Source: Symbiodinium natans
Lineage: Eukaryota > Sar > Dinophyceae > Suessiales > Symbiodiniaceae
NCBI GenBank assembly: GCA_905221605.1
Contig: CAJNDS010001291.1
Location: 87,001-151,000, forward strand
Length of the DNA stretch: 64,000 nt
Direction: 5' to 3'
Positions 10,421 to 20,500 of this stretch are shown one piece after another. Below the pieces are notes generated by a model that did no database searches, had not been told where the DNA came from, and worked only from the letters and a program-made list of their open reading frames with translations. Both the position numbers and the translations under genes were made by a program. The stretch's first letter is position 1. Every line of letters begins with the position of its first letter.

Positions 10421-10425
10421 ATTTG
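10421..10425. repeat. Target-site duplication, right copy (ATTTG)
   Basis: Matches 3105-3109 exactly and closes the retrotransposon insertion. Confidence 0.9.
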
Positions 10426-12580
10426 GAAAGGGCTCCAAGAACAGCTAAGTTTCTGACTTGCACCATAACTGTTGCTTCTGGGTCATCATTAATGCCGAGG
10501 TACGTTGATCGTCCACTTCCGGACCAAATCAGTTCCTAAGGCTCCGCTGACTGTGTGCGAACAGTCCTGAACGTGCAAAATACAAGCCAAGCAATGCTTA
10601 TCATAGTTGTGCGGAAGCAGTTGCCTGACGCAAGATTCACTTCAGATGCAAGGCTCACAGTGGCAAGAGCCTCTGTTCATGCCAAACCCCAAAAGCCCAA
10701 TTCCATCAAGCGCTAAACTACACCTTACAGCTGAGATCAGATGACTCAGAACCACTCTCAAATCAGTTTCCCTGGCTCTCCAAGATCGGTGTTGGCCCGC
10801 AGTTCTCGCATAGCCGTATCATGCAACTGACTTAGTCGAACAATGTTACGAAACCATTCAAAGCTTGGCTTGGACAACTCAAGCATCTCCTGCCGGTCAC
10901 CAACACATTAACGTCGACATTAGTGAGTTTCGGTGCTTTTTGCAATGGATTGGTTGACCGACGTCAGCCAGCATACCAGTGTGGCTCCGACTGCAGTTTG
11001 TGTTACATGATTTGGTGCATGACGCTATCGCGGCATCGGTGGGACCACAGAGTTGCACTCAATGTTAGTCGCGGCTGCTGAAGTTTTCGGTCGCTCATGC
11101 AGATGGGCATGCAGTGTACCATTAGTTGCGGTTTCAGCTCTGCAACAGGCTGCTGCGGAGCTCTTTGCGACCTTCGCACTTGATACGATCCGCGATCTGG
11201 GAGAGAGGCTGACTTGCCAGGTGCATCAGTTCCTCAACTTGAGCTCGCGGCATCTGTGACAGCTGATTGATGTTTGGACAGGCATGTGCCTCTACATCGG
11301 ATGAGGCGGGTGTTTTAGCTTCTGCCTTGTGCGCGAGAAGTCGCTCGACCCCGAAACCAGGTTCTTTGTGAAGCAGAATTTGCTACAGCCGAAGAACAAA
11401 CACGGACGCAGCCCCAGCTTCCATTTGCTGGTATCATATTCTGGTGTTGCTGTTTCAGCGTGGCGTTTTTTGAAATTGACATCAGGGGCACGGCGCTGTT
11501 CGGCCCTTATTCATGATGATCACGAACAACAGCTTGAACAGCTTGATGAATCATGGTCACATGGTCATTCTCCTTGCCACATGCGGGCAAGAAGCTGAGG
11601 TGCCCGGACAGTCTGGCGAAGACGGACGAATGGCAGGTTGTCGGCTCGCTGTGCTTGGGCAGCAGCTTGTTTTCCTTTCCTCAAACTACGCAGCCCCAAT
11701 ACACCGAGCTCCTTCAACCTAGACTTGAAGCTTCAACCTTTCGTGCCTCCAGTGCTGTGGGTAGTAAAGTGCTGACGTCAGTGCTTTGACGTAGCTATGG
11801 CCAAATGGAATAGGGTATGCTAGGGGTTGGAGTGGAGCCGACACGAGTTGATTGTAAGGCTGCTCATGGAGACTTCTCCGCTTCTTCCCGCGCCTCGGGT
11901 TGGACATTCATGGAACAGATTGCCGCAGGTTTTGGCCGCATGGCCCTTGTCTTCGGTAGCTGACAGCTTAGGTTTCTCAATTTGCTTTGGTTCGAGCCGC
12001 CTGTCGCCAGACAGCGCAAGCGAAAGCTTTTCGGGAGGTACTCCAGCTGGAAAGGCGCAGTGTGTCAAAGCCAGTCATGTGCTGCCAAGCTCCTTGCAGA
12101 GAGACATTCCATGAAGGCCGAGCGCGCTGAAAGCACAACAGTCAGCAGAGCAGCTCCTGCAGCATCAGAGCACGCAGGAGCACACATCTGAGCATTTGAG
12201 TCATGCTCAGATGCTTCGTAGCTTGGTTGAACCAGCATTCTGCGAGCTTCTGGAAAGTGGAGAAGCCTATTTCAACCTTGGCTTCCGCTGGACAATGGAG
12301 GCAGCTGAGGCAGCCACATCAGCTTTGCAAAATGCTAGGCTGGCGCTGGCGCGTTTGTAAAAAACTTGTCCACCGGGTTTGTGATGAGATGTGCCGGCCT
12401 GCCTATCTAACGCTGTGGTCAGGACATGTCAGAACTTCACAACATGCACGGCTGATCACAAGGAAGCTAATTTAAGAGTCCAAGCGGGATCCTTAGACCA
12501 GAAGCCTTTCTGCCAAACGCATTTCTTTTAGAAGCTCACCCTCGGCCCAGCAGAGGCGCATCAAATTCGTAACCGGCGAG
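10426..12580. other. Long stretch without recognised genes
   Basis: Only short frames are present, none with a recognisable domain and most opening at non-ATG codons. No tandem array or known mobile-element terminus was seen. It may hold introns or decayed repeats. Confidence 0.5.
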
Positions 12581-12638
12581 TCAAGTGTGGCCCAAGCCAA
12601 TCATAAACTCAAGTGTGGCCCAGGGCATTCAGAAAGCC

Positions 12639-12986
12639 ATGGAGCAGCTGCGTCCAAAGTTTCAACCGCTCTGTTCCAAGGATGACGATGCATGTGCCAT
12701 GCTGATATGCCCCTTTCTGCGCTTTCTGGGCAATATTGGCCGCTTGTTATTCTTCATTCTGTGCCTTGCGTTTGGCATGCTGTGCGCGCTGTGCCACATC
12801 ATCTACTTCGTGATTTACTTTGTCGTCTTCCATGTGTGCTGCTTCGGTGCCGCGGATGCGTCAAGTGAGACCGAGCTTAGTCCAAATGATGTTCATGCCG
12901 GGAGAAGTGAGCCCGAGCTTAGTCCAGGGAGCAGTGAGCTTGAGCCTAGTCCAAGTAGCAGTCATGCCGGGAGCAACGGGGCATGA
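12639..12986 (+). CDS. Possible small membrane protein, unknown function
   Basis: An ATG-initiated frame of 115 codons. The N-terminus is charged and polar, and Asp-rich near residue 14. A strongly hydrophobic Cys/Phe/Ile-rich region at about residues 20-62 could span a membrane once or twice. The C-terminal third is hydrophilic and repeats the motif S-E-x-E-L/P-S-P with two HAG words; the DNA beneath it is a short imperfect tandem repeat. No family is recognised. The frame extends upstream to a GTG at 12585, but the ATG at 12639 is the natural eukaryotic start. A short duplicated word (CAAGTGTGGCCCA) lies just upstream. The strong hydrophobic pattern favours a real gene, but chance or a single exon of a larger gene cannot be excluded. 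Confidence 0.35.
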   Translation: MEQLRPKFQPLCSKDDDACAMLICPFLRFLGNIGRLLFFILCLAFGMLCALCHIIYFVIYFVVFHVCCFGAADASSETELSPNDVHAGRSEPELSPGSSELEPSPSSSHAGSNGA

Positions 12987-13907
12987 CTGGATGGATGCCA
13001 CTGATGGATGATGATGGAAATCTGCGCCAATGCGCCCCTGGCAAGATTGGAAAATGCACTGCTTTGCACTGCGTTGCGAGAGTGGCATTGTCTTTACCGA
13101 TTGGCAACGCTGCTTCCCACATCCTGCCTTTGCAGAGGTTTCCGCCGTTGCTATGGCGACAAGCTCCTTGGGAGGCTGGGCCTTGCTCATGTCTTAGGGA
13201 TACTCGGAAATAATGTTCGATTTTTGATTATTTGTATTCCTAAGAAACAGCTACCTAGCCTGGCGTGGCCAGACTACATGACCTGCATGGGCCAGGCAGA
13301 CCTAACTTGGCACGAACAAGTCTTAAGTCTCCCATTTTAAATGGGCGCTCTGTGCCAGGCCGGTGTTTTCCGTGCAGCCTGATGCGCCGTCAAATCCATC
13401 GCAGGCTTGCTGACTCACATTAGTTGGAATCTGAATCGACCTCCGAAAATGAGATGGAACGCGAACCATGTTGGATTTTTTATTGCGCGCATTTTCGCTG
13501 AGTGGCGAGCCCGAGCTTTTATGGGAATTGTAGCACAGACTGGGGGCTTGAGCGATTTTTTGAAAGTATAATCGAAGTATAGTCTTCTAGAAGTGTACTG
13601 ATATCTCATTCATTCTCTTGTGTGGCGGTTGTCGGTTTCACCGCTCCTTGTGCTCCAATGTCAGATGGAAAAGATGGGGTAATGACGTTAAGGTTCAAGA
13701 ACAAGTTTGATTCAAGGATCACAAGCAGGACATAAAACAGGAATCAATACAAATCTCCCTGCCGGCCCGAGCCCAAGAAGCTTGCTGCCCGCAGATGCTC
13801 CGGTGCTCCAGTCTTTGGGTGCGCTGGTCTCTGGCAATCCCGCTACTGCAACAAATCCAAGCCGAAGCCACGGAAGCCAAGCCATGCTATCATCATGCAA
13901 TGCCGTT
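12987..13907. other. Spacer with no firm gene
   Basis: Nothing is recognised. A 40-codon ATG frame at 13449-13571 (plus) has a plausible amphipathic composition, but there is no supporting context. Confidence 0.4.
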
Positions 13908-14012
13908 TGTATACTATGCTCATGTTGGCAGTGCGGCCCTGCGACAACAACAAACAACAGCAACACTCGACGGCAACAATAACAACAGATGCAACAACAG
14001 CAATCATAACAA
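13908..14012 (-). repeat. 3' tail of the integrase repeat family
   Basis: This CAA/GTT-rich tail follows the integrase stop codon on the minus strand and is shared with 869-974. The shared ends mark where the repeat family stops, at about 13908 here and about 974 there. Confidence 0.75.
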
Positions 14013-15034
14013 TCACATCAGCATCACTGGCCGCACAGTACCAACCACACAATACCAGCCGAGGTAGAAGTAGGGTCCACCTTCAGTGTGCTCTATTTGT
14101 GAGATGGTGTAGGCTCTCTCTGACCATGCTACTTCTGTAACCCTGTAAGACCCCCGACCCTCAATAGGTTTGACGCGGACTCTCACGAGATCTCCCACAG
14201 CCAGCTCGGGTCTCGGCTCAGCTCCTCTTCTTGCATTCCTTTTCATGCGAGTCAAAGCTCTCACAGCTTTCTGAGGATCGTGGTATACCTGTTGTGGTGC
14301 AAATCCTGTTGTTGCGTGGGGTTTCTCGTTGTATTGTGCAATGATATCGGGGAGCAATAGATGCCACTGGTTTCTACGCCCCACTCCCGCAGTGAGACGT
14401 CTTGTCAGTGCTTCCTTTATCGTTCTGATGGCTCTCTCTGCAACTGTGGCATGTCCTCTAGACACGATTTTGTCGACATCAAAGTAATCTAATCTCTCTT
14501 TGAACTCTCGCTTGAATTCAGAGCCATCGTCGCTATAAACATTCAGCGGGATTCCGAGGTCCTGGACCACTTTGTTCCAGGCTTGCGCCGCTGTGGAGGC
14601 CAGCTTGTTGGTCATGGGAATAGCTGTGAGTTTCTTAGGGAAGCTGTCGATGGCTACCAGCATGTGCTTGTAGGGTCCCTGTGCGAAACACTCAGTGACG
14701 GAGTCTGCATTTTCTCAGAACGAGACTTTGAGCTTCGTCGGACCTTCTTGGGCGGCGGGGCGTCATGCAAAACTGGTCCCTGTGCGAAAGCCGTCATGTC
14801 AGCCAAATCCACTTGTAGTTGAAACATAGGCTGTGGAGGGACGAAACTGTTGTACCCCCTTTCCGGCCTGTCTTGACGAACGATCAGTGAATCCAGGAAC
14901 TGGCGCACTTCGCCACTGGTTATGGTGGGATCCTGAGCTCTGGCCTGTCTCAAGGTTTGCTCCTGATTGCCAAAGCCCGTTCGGGGATTCTCGTAGACTT
15001 GTTTGATGATGTTTCTTCTGGCTGCGGCGGCCAT
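14013..15034 (-). pseudogene. Polinton/Maverick-like integrase, interrupted by 101 bp
   Basis: A retroviral-type (rve) integrase of about 305 residues in two frames. The N-terminal part (15034 to about 14775) starts at an ATG and contains a helical region with a VYENPRTGFG word and QVDLADM, which carries the first catalytic Asp. The second part (to 14013) contains AIDSF, the second Asp in YSDDGSEF and the Glu in VAERAIRT (30 residues between them), then a C-terminal domain with VGDLVRV. The order ADM...AIDSF...DxGxEF...ER..RT, with this kind of C-terminal domain, fits Polinton-type integrases best; gypsy-like or other retroviral-like integrases remain possible. The frames meet only if a 101-bp segment bounded by 15-bp direct repeats is ignored. 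No polymerase, capsid or protease gene of a Polinton is seen nearby, so this is an isolated or fragmentary copy. Confidence 0.75.
14674..14789. repeat. 101-bp insertion bounded by 15-bp direct repeats
   Basis: GGTCCCTGTGCGAAA occurs at 14674-14688 and again at 14775-14789, so the intervening unit is 101 bp (not a multiple of three). It falls in the middle of the integrase, and removing one repeat plus the spacer would bring the two halves into one frame. Possible explanations are an intron (introner-like, though the only AG acceptor inside the repeat would need a GG donor), a small insertion with target-site duplication, or a local duplication. Confidence 0.85.
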
Positions 15035-15192
15035 GTGATTTTTTAGCTTATAGCGTGCTGCAATGTTCGTTGTGGGCTTTTTTTTCTTCTAAGTTTTTTT
15101 GTTTTACGGTGTTGCTACCGCTTGGTGAGTGCGATTCCGTATTCTGTTAGTGTGACCGAGTATAAAACACCACCGCAGTTGCCAGGCCGTGC

Positions 15193-15325
15193 TACGTTTT
15201 GCTCAGCGGCCGGCGTACAGAAGCCAGATCGCCTGAACACCACGTTTTGCTTAGCGGGCTGCGTGCAGAAGCCCGAGCGCAACGTTTTGCTCAGCAGACA
15301 CCGTACAGAAGCCTGCTCGCTTGCA
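15193..15325. repeat. Three imperfect tandem units near the integrase 5' end
   Basis: The words ACGTTTTGCT(C/T)AGC and G(T/G)(A/G)CAGAAGCC recur three times at about 40-48 bp spacing, just upstream of the integrase start (reading on the minus strand). They may be a subterminal array of the same repeat or an independent minisatellite. Confidence 0.7.
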
Positions 15326-15519
15326 CAAAAAATGTTGGCTGTCCGAGCGTGAACTCAAGATTGTGCACTATACTTTTTTTGGAGGGGTTCTGTTCTGATG
15401 GTCGGTGAACTCATCCCCCTCCCCGGTGTTTTTTTGCTCCTTTCCGCCATGGCTCAAGACCTGATGCTCATCTTGCAGACCCCTCCCCCTCGGTTCTCTT
15501 GCTCATTGCAAACACTGGT

Positions 15520-15795
15520 AGCGGAGGGAGCGGGCCGTGGTCGGAACGCTGCTGCATGTCGGAGTGGGGAGCGGGCCGTGGTCGGAACGCTGCTGGCCGG
15601 AGTGGGGGAGGGCCGCGGATGGCACACTTTGGCACACAATGGGCACACTTTGGCACACTTTTCATCCATCGTGCTCCTGCATGACCGCGGCCGGAGTGGG
15701 GGAATACTCCAGCTTGCCGGATGGTCCATGTGCTGCTGCATGTCGGCGACCGGAGTGGGGGAATACTCCCGCTGTCGGCCGGTCGAGTCATCGGG
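15520..15795. repeat. Degenerate G-rich repeat cluster
   Basis: The words GAGCGGGCCGTGGTCGGAAC, GCCGGAGTGGGGGA and GCACACTTTGG each recur two to four times with variable spacing. Long frames on both strands here follow from the repeat composition and are not convincing genes. Confidence 0.6.
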
Positions 15796-15931
15796 CAGTG
15801 CAAACGGTCGAAACACAGCCAAAAATCAGGAAACAGGCGCGTAAAAAACCTGGTTGTTTCGTGGACTTTTGGAGAGTTTTCTTTTTATTGTTTTTTTTCC
15901 TTTTTGGGGGGGGGTGGGGGGGTGCGGGGGT

Positions 15932-16680
15932 GTTGGCTACGACCATGTTACTCTATTCATGCCCAAAACAGCGGTATTTGCAGCGTTGTTGCTCCTCTAC
16001 ACAACATGCTGCACCAGGATGTTTGACGTTTATGTAACAAGATGCACTGTCACAAGGCTTATGCGAAAGGTGTGTCGTCATGACGCTCGAACCACTAACA
16101 ACTGCCAGCAGAAGCAACATAAAAGAACAAAGAACAAAAACGCACAAAACTGACGCTGGTGTGCATGTCGTAAAACATCGTAAAAGCCATGGTTTTCTGT
16201 GCTGGTTTGCCGCCATTGCTGCCTTTCACTAGAACGCCCGAAATGAAAGGAGTGACATGTATAGCTCAGATTTTTGTAGTGTCACAAGACTTCGATTTGG
16301 TTTTGACAGTGTTTCTTGCTGTGGGACGTCCGGGGGGGTTGGTTGCGACCATGTTCCTCTATCCATGCCGAAAACACCGGAATGTACAGCGTTTCTGCTC
16401 CTCGACACAACATGCTGCACCAGGATGTTTGCCTTTCTGTAACAAGACGCGCTGTCACAAGGCTTATGCGAACGACGCTCGAACCATTCACAACTGCCAG
16501 CAGAAGCAACATAACAGAAAAACATCAGTAACAACGCACAAAGCTGACCCTTGTGTGCATGTCGTAAAACATCGTAAACTCCATGGTTTTATGTGCTTGT
16601 TTGCTGCCATTGTGGCCGTTCACTAGAACGCCCGATTCGAAAGGAGCGATGTGTACTTTTGTTCTCATCTTCAGATTTTT
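15932..16680. repeat. Tandem pair of ~340-bp repeats, period about 405 bp
   Basis: Copy 1 (15932-16275) and copy 2 (16338-16680) share a long ordered series of words: CGACCATGTT, ACAACATGCTGCACCAGGAT, GTCACAAGGCTTATGCGAA, ACTGCCAGCAGAAGCAACAT, GTGCATGTCGTAAAACATCG and CACTAGAACGCCCGA. Each copy is preceded by a G-run. No frame is conserved between the copies, so this is a non-coding repeat. A relative lies inverted at about 37960-38275. Confidence 0.9.
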
Positions 16681-16871
16681 AGGCGAAATGTTATTGCATG
16701 TGCAGAAAACGTCGGTTTTAGTGGGTGTTTCAACACTAGCCCATGCTTTCCTAATTCTCTGGTTGTCGGCTTAGCCATGGAGTTGCGAGCACAACGTGCC
16801 CAAAACCCGAGCGAAAAGCACGTCGCATGCTTCAAGTCTCCAGGTTTTTTGTGCGCCTGTGACCAAAAATC

Positions 16872-16968
16872 AGACTGTATACAGTTCATTTTTACAGTGT
16901 CTACAGTCATTTTACAGTGTATATAGTCCATTGTACAGTGTGTACAGATCATTCTCACAGCGTACACA
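16872..16968. repeat. About 21-bp imperfect tandem repeat
   Basis: Four to five units of the type TGTATACAGTTCATTTTACAG with drift. It is A+T-rich and not coding. Confidence 0.8.
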
Positions 16969-17339
16969 AGCCAAAATCGCAGAAAACTTCAACCAGCCGG
17001 AAAATTTTAACCACCCGAGAAAACGAACCAACCGCCAACCTTCCCTATTATTAGCCTGGCGAGCTCGTCTGTGTGCAGCTCTGTGCGTGGTGGCAAACGA
17101 ATTTGTAGGGGTTGCGCATTTAGGGTATTGGATTGCTGCTTAAGTTTCTGGTGTGCCCCTCACCCTTGTCAGCACCAGTCGCAGCATAGGGCCTAGTGCG
17201 GTGGCCCGGTCGCGTCAGTTTGCAACCGGCGGGGACAATCCTGTTCCTGCTGGAGAAGTGCCTGGAACACCGGCAGGGACAACGTCCCTGCTGGAAAAAA
17301 AAGGGGAGGGAGAGAGACGTCCGAACTCGCTGCCCGCAC

Positions 17340-17592
17340 AGCAAAATCGCGACCCTGACGCCTATGGGTTCCCTGGACCCGGAAGCACCAAGGACAGAAA
17401 TCGCGAACCTTAAGCCTATGGCCGCAGCACAAAGTAAAATCGCGAACCTGAAGCCTATGGCTCCCCGGGAGCTACAGGGAGAGAAATCGTGGAACTAAGG
17501 CCATTGGGCTTTTGCACCTGGGAGCAGCAGGGAGAGAAAACGCGAACCGGAAGCTTATGGGCCCTTGCAGCAGCGCGGAACGAAATCGCGAT
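17340..17592. repeat. Irregular tandem repeat (AAATCGCGAACC...CTATGG)
   Basis: Six occurrences of AAATCGCGAACCTGAAGCCTATGG in degenerate form at about 17342, 17397, 17436, 17484, 17536 and 17582, spaced 39-55 bp apart. No gene is supported. Confidence 0.8.
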
Positions 17593-20500
17593 CATCCTCG
17601 GGCACTTTACTGCGAGGGTGTTGGAGTCGAAGCCGACGCTCAAGTCACAAGGCTGAAGGGCAGACCAGAAACCTTTGTGACAATCCTGTTCCGACCAACA
17701 CATTCGCAGACCTGATCCGCACAGAGCTATGTTGAAGGGACCTCTGAGACTTCGCCTCAACTTGCCCGGCACGCCAGGCTAGGGGATCGCAAGGACTCAA
17801 GCAAGAACGAGTTGATGGTCTTTCGCTGCACTCAGGGGGCAGAAGCAAAACCATGAGCCAAAACAAGAACGCTGCAGTGAAAAATGCAATGTTCCAACCG
17901 TCGTTAACAAGCGACGTAAGAACGTTGCTGGATCTGCGTAGGAAGACCGCGATGTGTCAACGGTTGCAACGCAATGTCCACAGCCCGTCAAGGGAAAATT
18001 TAAAATTTTTCAAAGGGGCTGTCCCCCCCGCGAAAGAAACTGAGGCGCGTGGCTTCCCATGTGGTGGCAGCTTCTACCAGCGTACGATGCTGTGTGTCAC
18101 TCATGACCATGGCGATGTGCTGGCTGGCAGGTTTTATGGATTCGGTTTCGCCAGTAGCGGGCTTGAAGGACCTGGGCAGGCCAAGGTCACAGAACAGAAA
18201 AGTTCTGGGAGGTTGGAGTGTCCAGTTGCATTAGTAGCACGCCAACTCCCTGGTCCTTTGTCTGAAAGCATGACCTGGCTTCTTCTTTGAGGCCCTACAG
18301 AAGGTCAATTTCACCCAAGCCCTCCTGCAGAAGGGTCAACTTTACCAAGGTGGCAAGCCCTCCCCGAGCACAAGTCGGTAGGCGACCCGCATTCCCCCCA
18401 TACACAGAGGGCGGGTGGGTCGGTGAAAGCAAGGTTGATGCTTCACGTCAGGCTTGAACAACATGTTGCAGCAAGGCATCGCAAATGCAAGTCAGATTTG
18501 GGTAAGTTGTTCAAAGCGAAGCATGAACCACATGACGCAAAAAGGAAATAAGGTTGCCTCCTCCTGCGGAGCAGACTTAACTTATTTCCAAAATGCGTCA
18601 AGCCCAAAATCATAGCGTGAACATGTCGAATCTGTATGTAAAATTTACATGTAGGTATTCTAAAATCCAGGCGCACATTTCATTTTACACACAGCGCAAA
18701 TGGGGCGAAGTGGTGCAGTCGAGCACAGCAGTAAGAGGCCCTACAGATGAACAAACCTAAGATGCCAGTGTTGTCCACAAAGCTGACAAGGTTCGAGCCC
18801 TGTAGCATTGCCAGGTGTGCAGGCCCACCAGGACTACGAGCCCTTCCAACAAGTAGATTGGGTAGCAGTACGTGCGAGAGTCCTCTCCTTTATCGAAGAG
18901 GAGATGTTTTGAATTTGTGAATGAGCTTTGCCCAACACCTCCGTTTTCAAATGTGGATGTGATGCCCAGTGTCGCATCGGTTGGACAAGTTGGATGTTCG
19001 ATGTTTTTTTTTTTTTAAATGCAGCCTGTCCACTTCTTGGCATTTCATGCAGGATCCGCCATGGCATGACACGCGTTCCGACCATGTTTGGACTTATCGA
19101 GTTGTAGTCCGAAGCATCGCTAGTTGTTGCGTGTCGTGTACAGCAGCAGTTGTCACACAGCACATGTATACCGTGCCCAAGACAGCCCATCAAATGATTT
19201 CCTGGCAAGCCAAACGCTCATGATGCAGGCAAGGTGCGGTAGTTGTGTTCACTAGCTCAGGACCGTGTTGCCTTCCAGTGTCTGGACGTGTCGATAATCG
19301 CGTGAGGAATTGCGCCATGTGGTGCCAGCGCCACTTGCATGCAGTCAGCACGATCTCCAAGTCTGTTCAAGGTAGTCACATTTGTTTTTTAGGCTTGGCA
19401 AGCCAAGATGAAGTTTTAATTGATATATGGAGCTTGTCACCGAGGTCACAAGACAATCGGTAGAACGTTGTTGTAAACTTGATGTTGTGCTACAATGGAC
19501 CCGTCTCAATGGACCGTTTGCATCGTTTGGTTTCTTGCTTGTGATGTCCAAATGCAAGGTGCAGACCCTCTTCTCTTTCCCATGTCCTTTGCAGCCAAGA
19601 GTCAGTTGTTAGATGACATTGTGCTGTCAAGGTGCGACCCCAACATCTTTCGGCCGCGAGGAATTTCGCCCCAAAAGCAAGGCGGCTTAGTGGTACACCG
19701 GCGCAAATTTGAAGAAAATTGAGCCAAGCTTATGCACGTATGTATGGGTCGTACTTGTTTTGCTTTACAATTAGAAGATGTTGTTGGGAGAAGTCTGTGC
19801 GTTGTTTAGAGATCATCATGAGGAATTCCCGTGATGCATCACTTGCTATGTTCCACAAAATGTCTCATACACTGCGCCACTTGGGGAAGTACTGTCCAGG
19901 GTGTGCTGACGCTCCCATCAGCCGCCTTACCTGGGCACTTGCGCTTGAGCAGATCGTGCATTCCTTAGTGGAAAGCGACGTGTATGCTCACGTGACTGGC
20001 TTACCTGCACATGCACGCAGCTGGAAGCCACATGACGGAGCTGAGGCTTGCGGTCCGCCTGCAGCGTGTGTTGGCTGAATCTCTCACGCAGCAAAGTTAG
20101 GGATGAGTGCTTCAGGATCAGTGCTGCTTGATTTCGGCGACCTCATTTCTGATGGAACATGCAGATTGATTAGCCTGGTTTACATTAGGCAATGCCACAC
20201 ACATGACGACGTTTGGAATTGGCCCGAGTTTCTTGCTTGGGGCCTGGCGGCTCAAATGACGTAGCTTCATGGGATGGCCGAAGAACTCTAGAATTCATTT
20301 GTGGTCTGTCCCAAGTGGGCATCCTACATGGTGCTCTTAGGTGTCTAGTATATGTTTGGCTCGTCGAAGCGTACGAAGCCTGTGCGCAATAACGGCCAGT
20401 AGCACCCTGAGCACCCAAACCCTTTTCTGCCCTACCTCCGAACTTGGTAACTTGAGTGCTGGGCACCAGACTGGGCCCCTAAACCTAAACCCAGCGTTCA

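Noticed and set aside
15440-15465. GCCATGGCTCAAG resembling the dinoflagellate spliced-leader end
   Set aside because: It lacks the TTT of the conserved CCATTTTGGCTCAAG and the upstream CCGTAG, so a leader relic is not supported.
15454-15844. Overlapping 111-166 codon frames on both strands
   Set aside because: They cross a degenerate G-rich repeat cluster and show repeated words rather than a protein.
18770-18830. GGTTCGAGCCC resembling a tRNA B box
   Set aside because: No cloverleaf, A box or acceptor stem could be formed around it.
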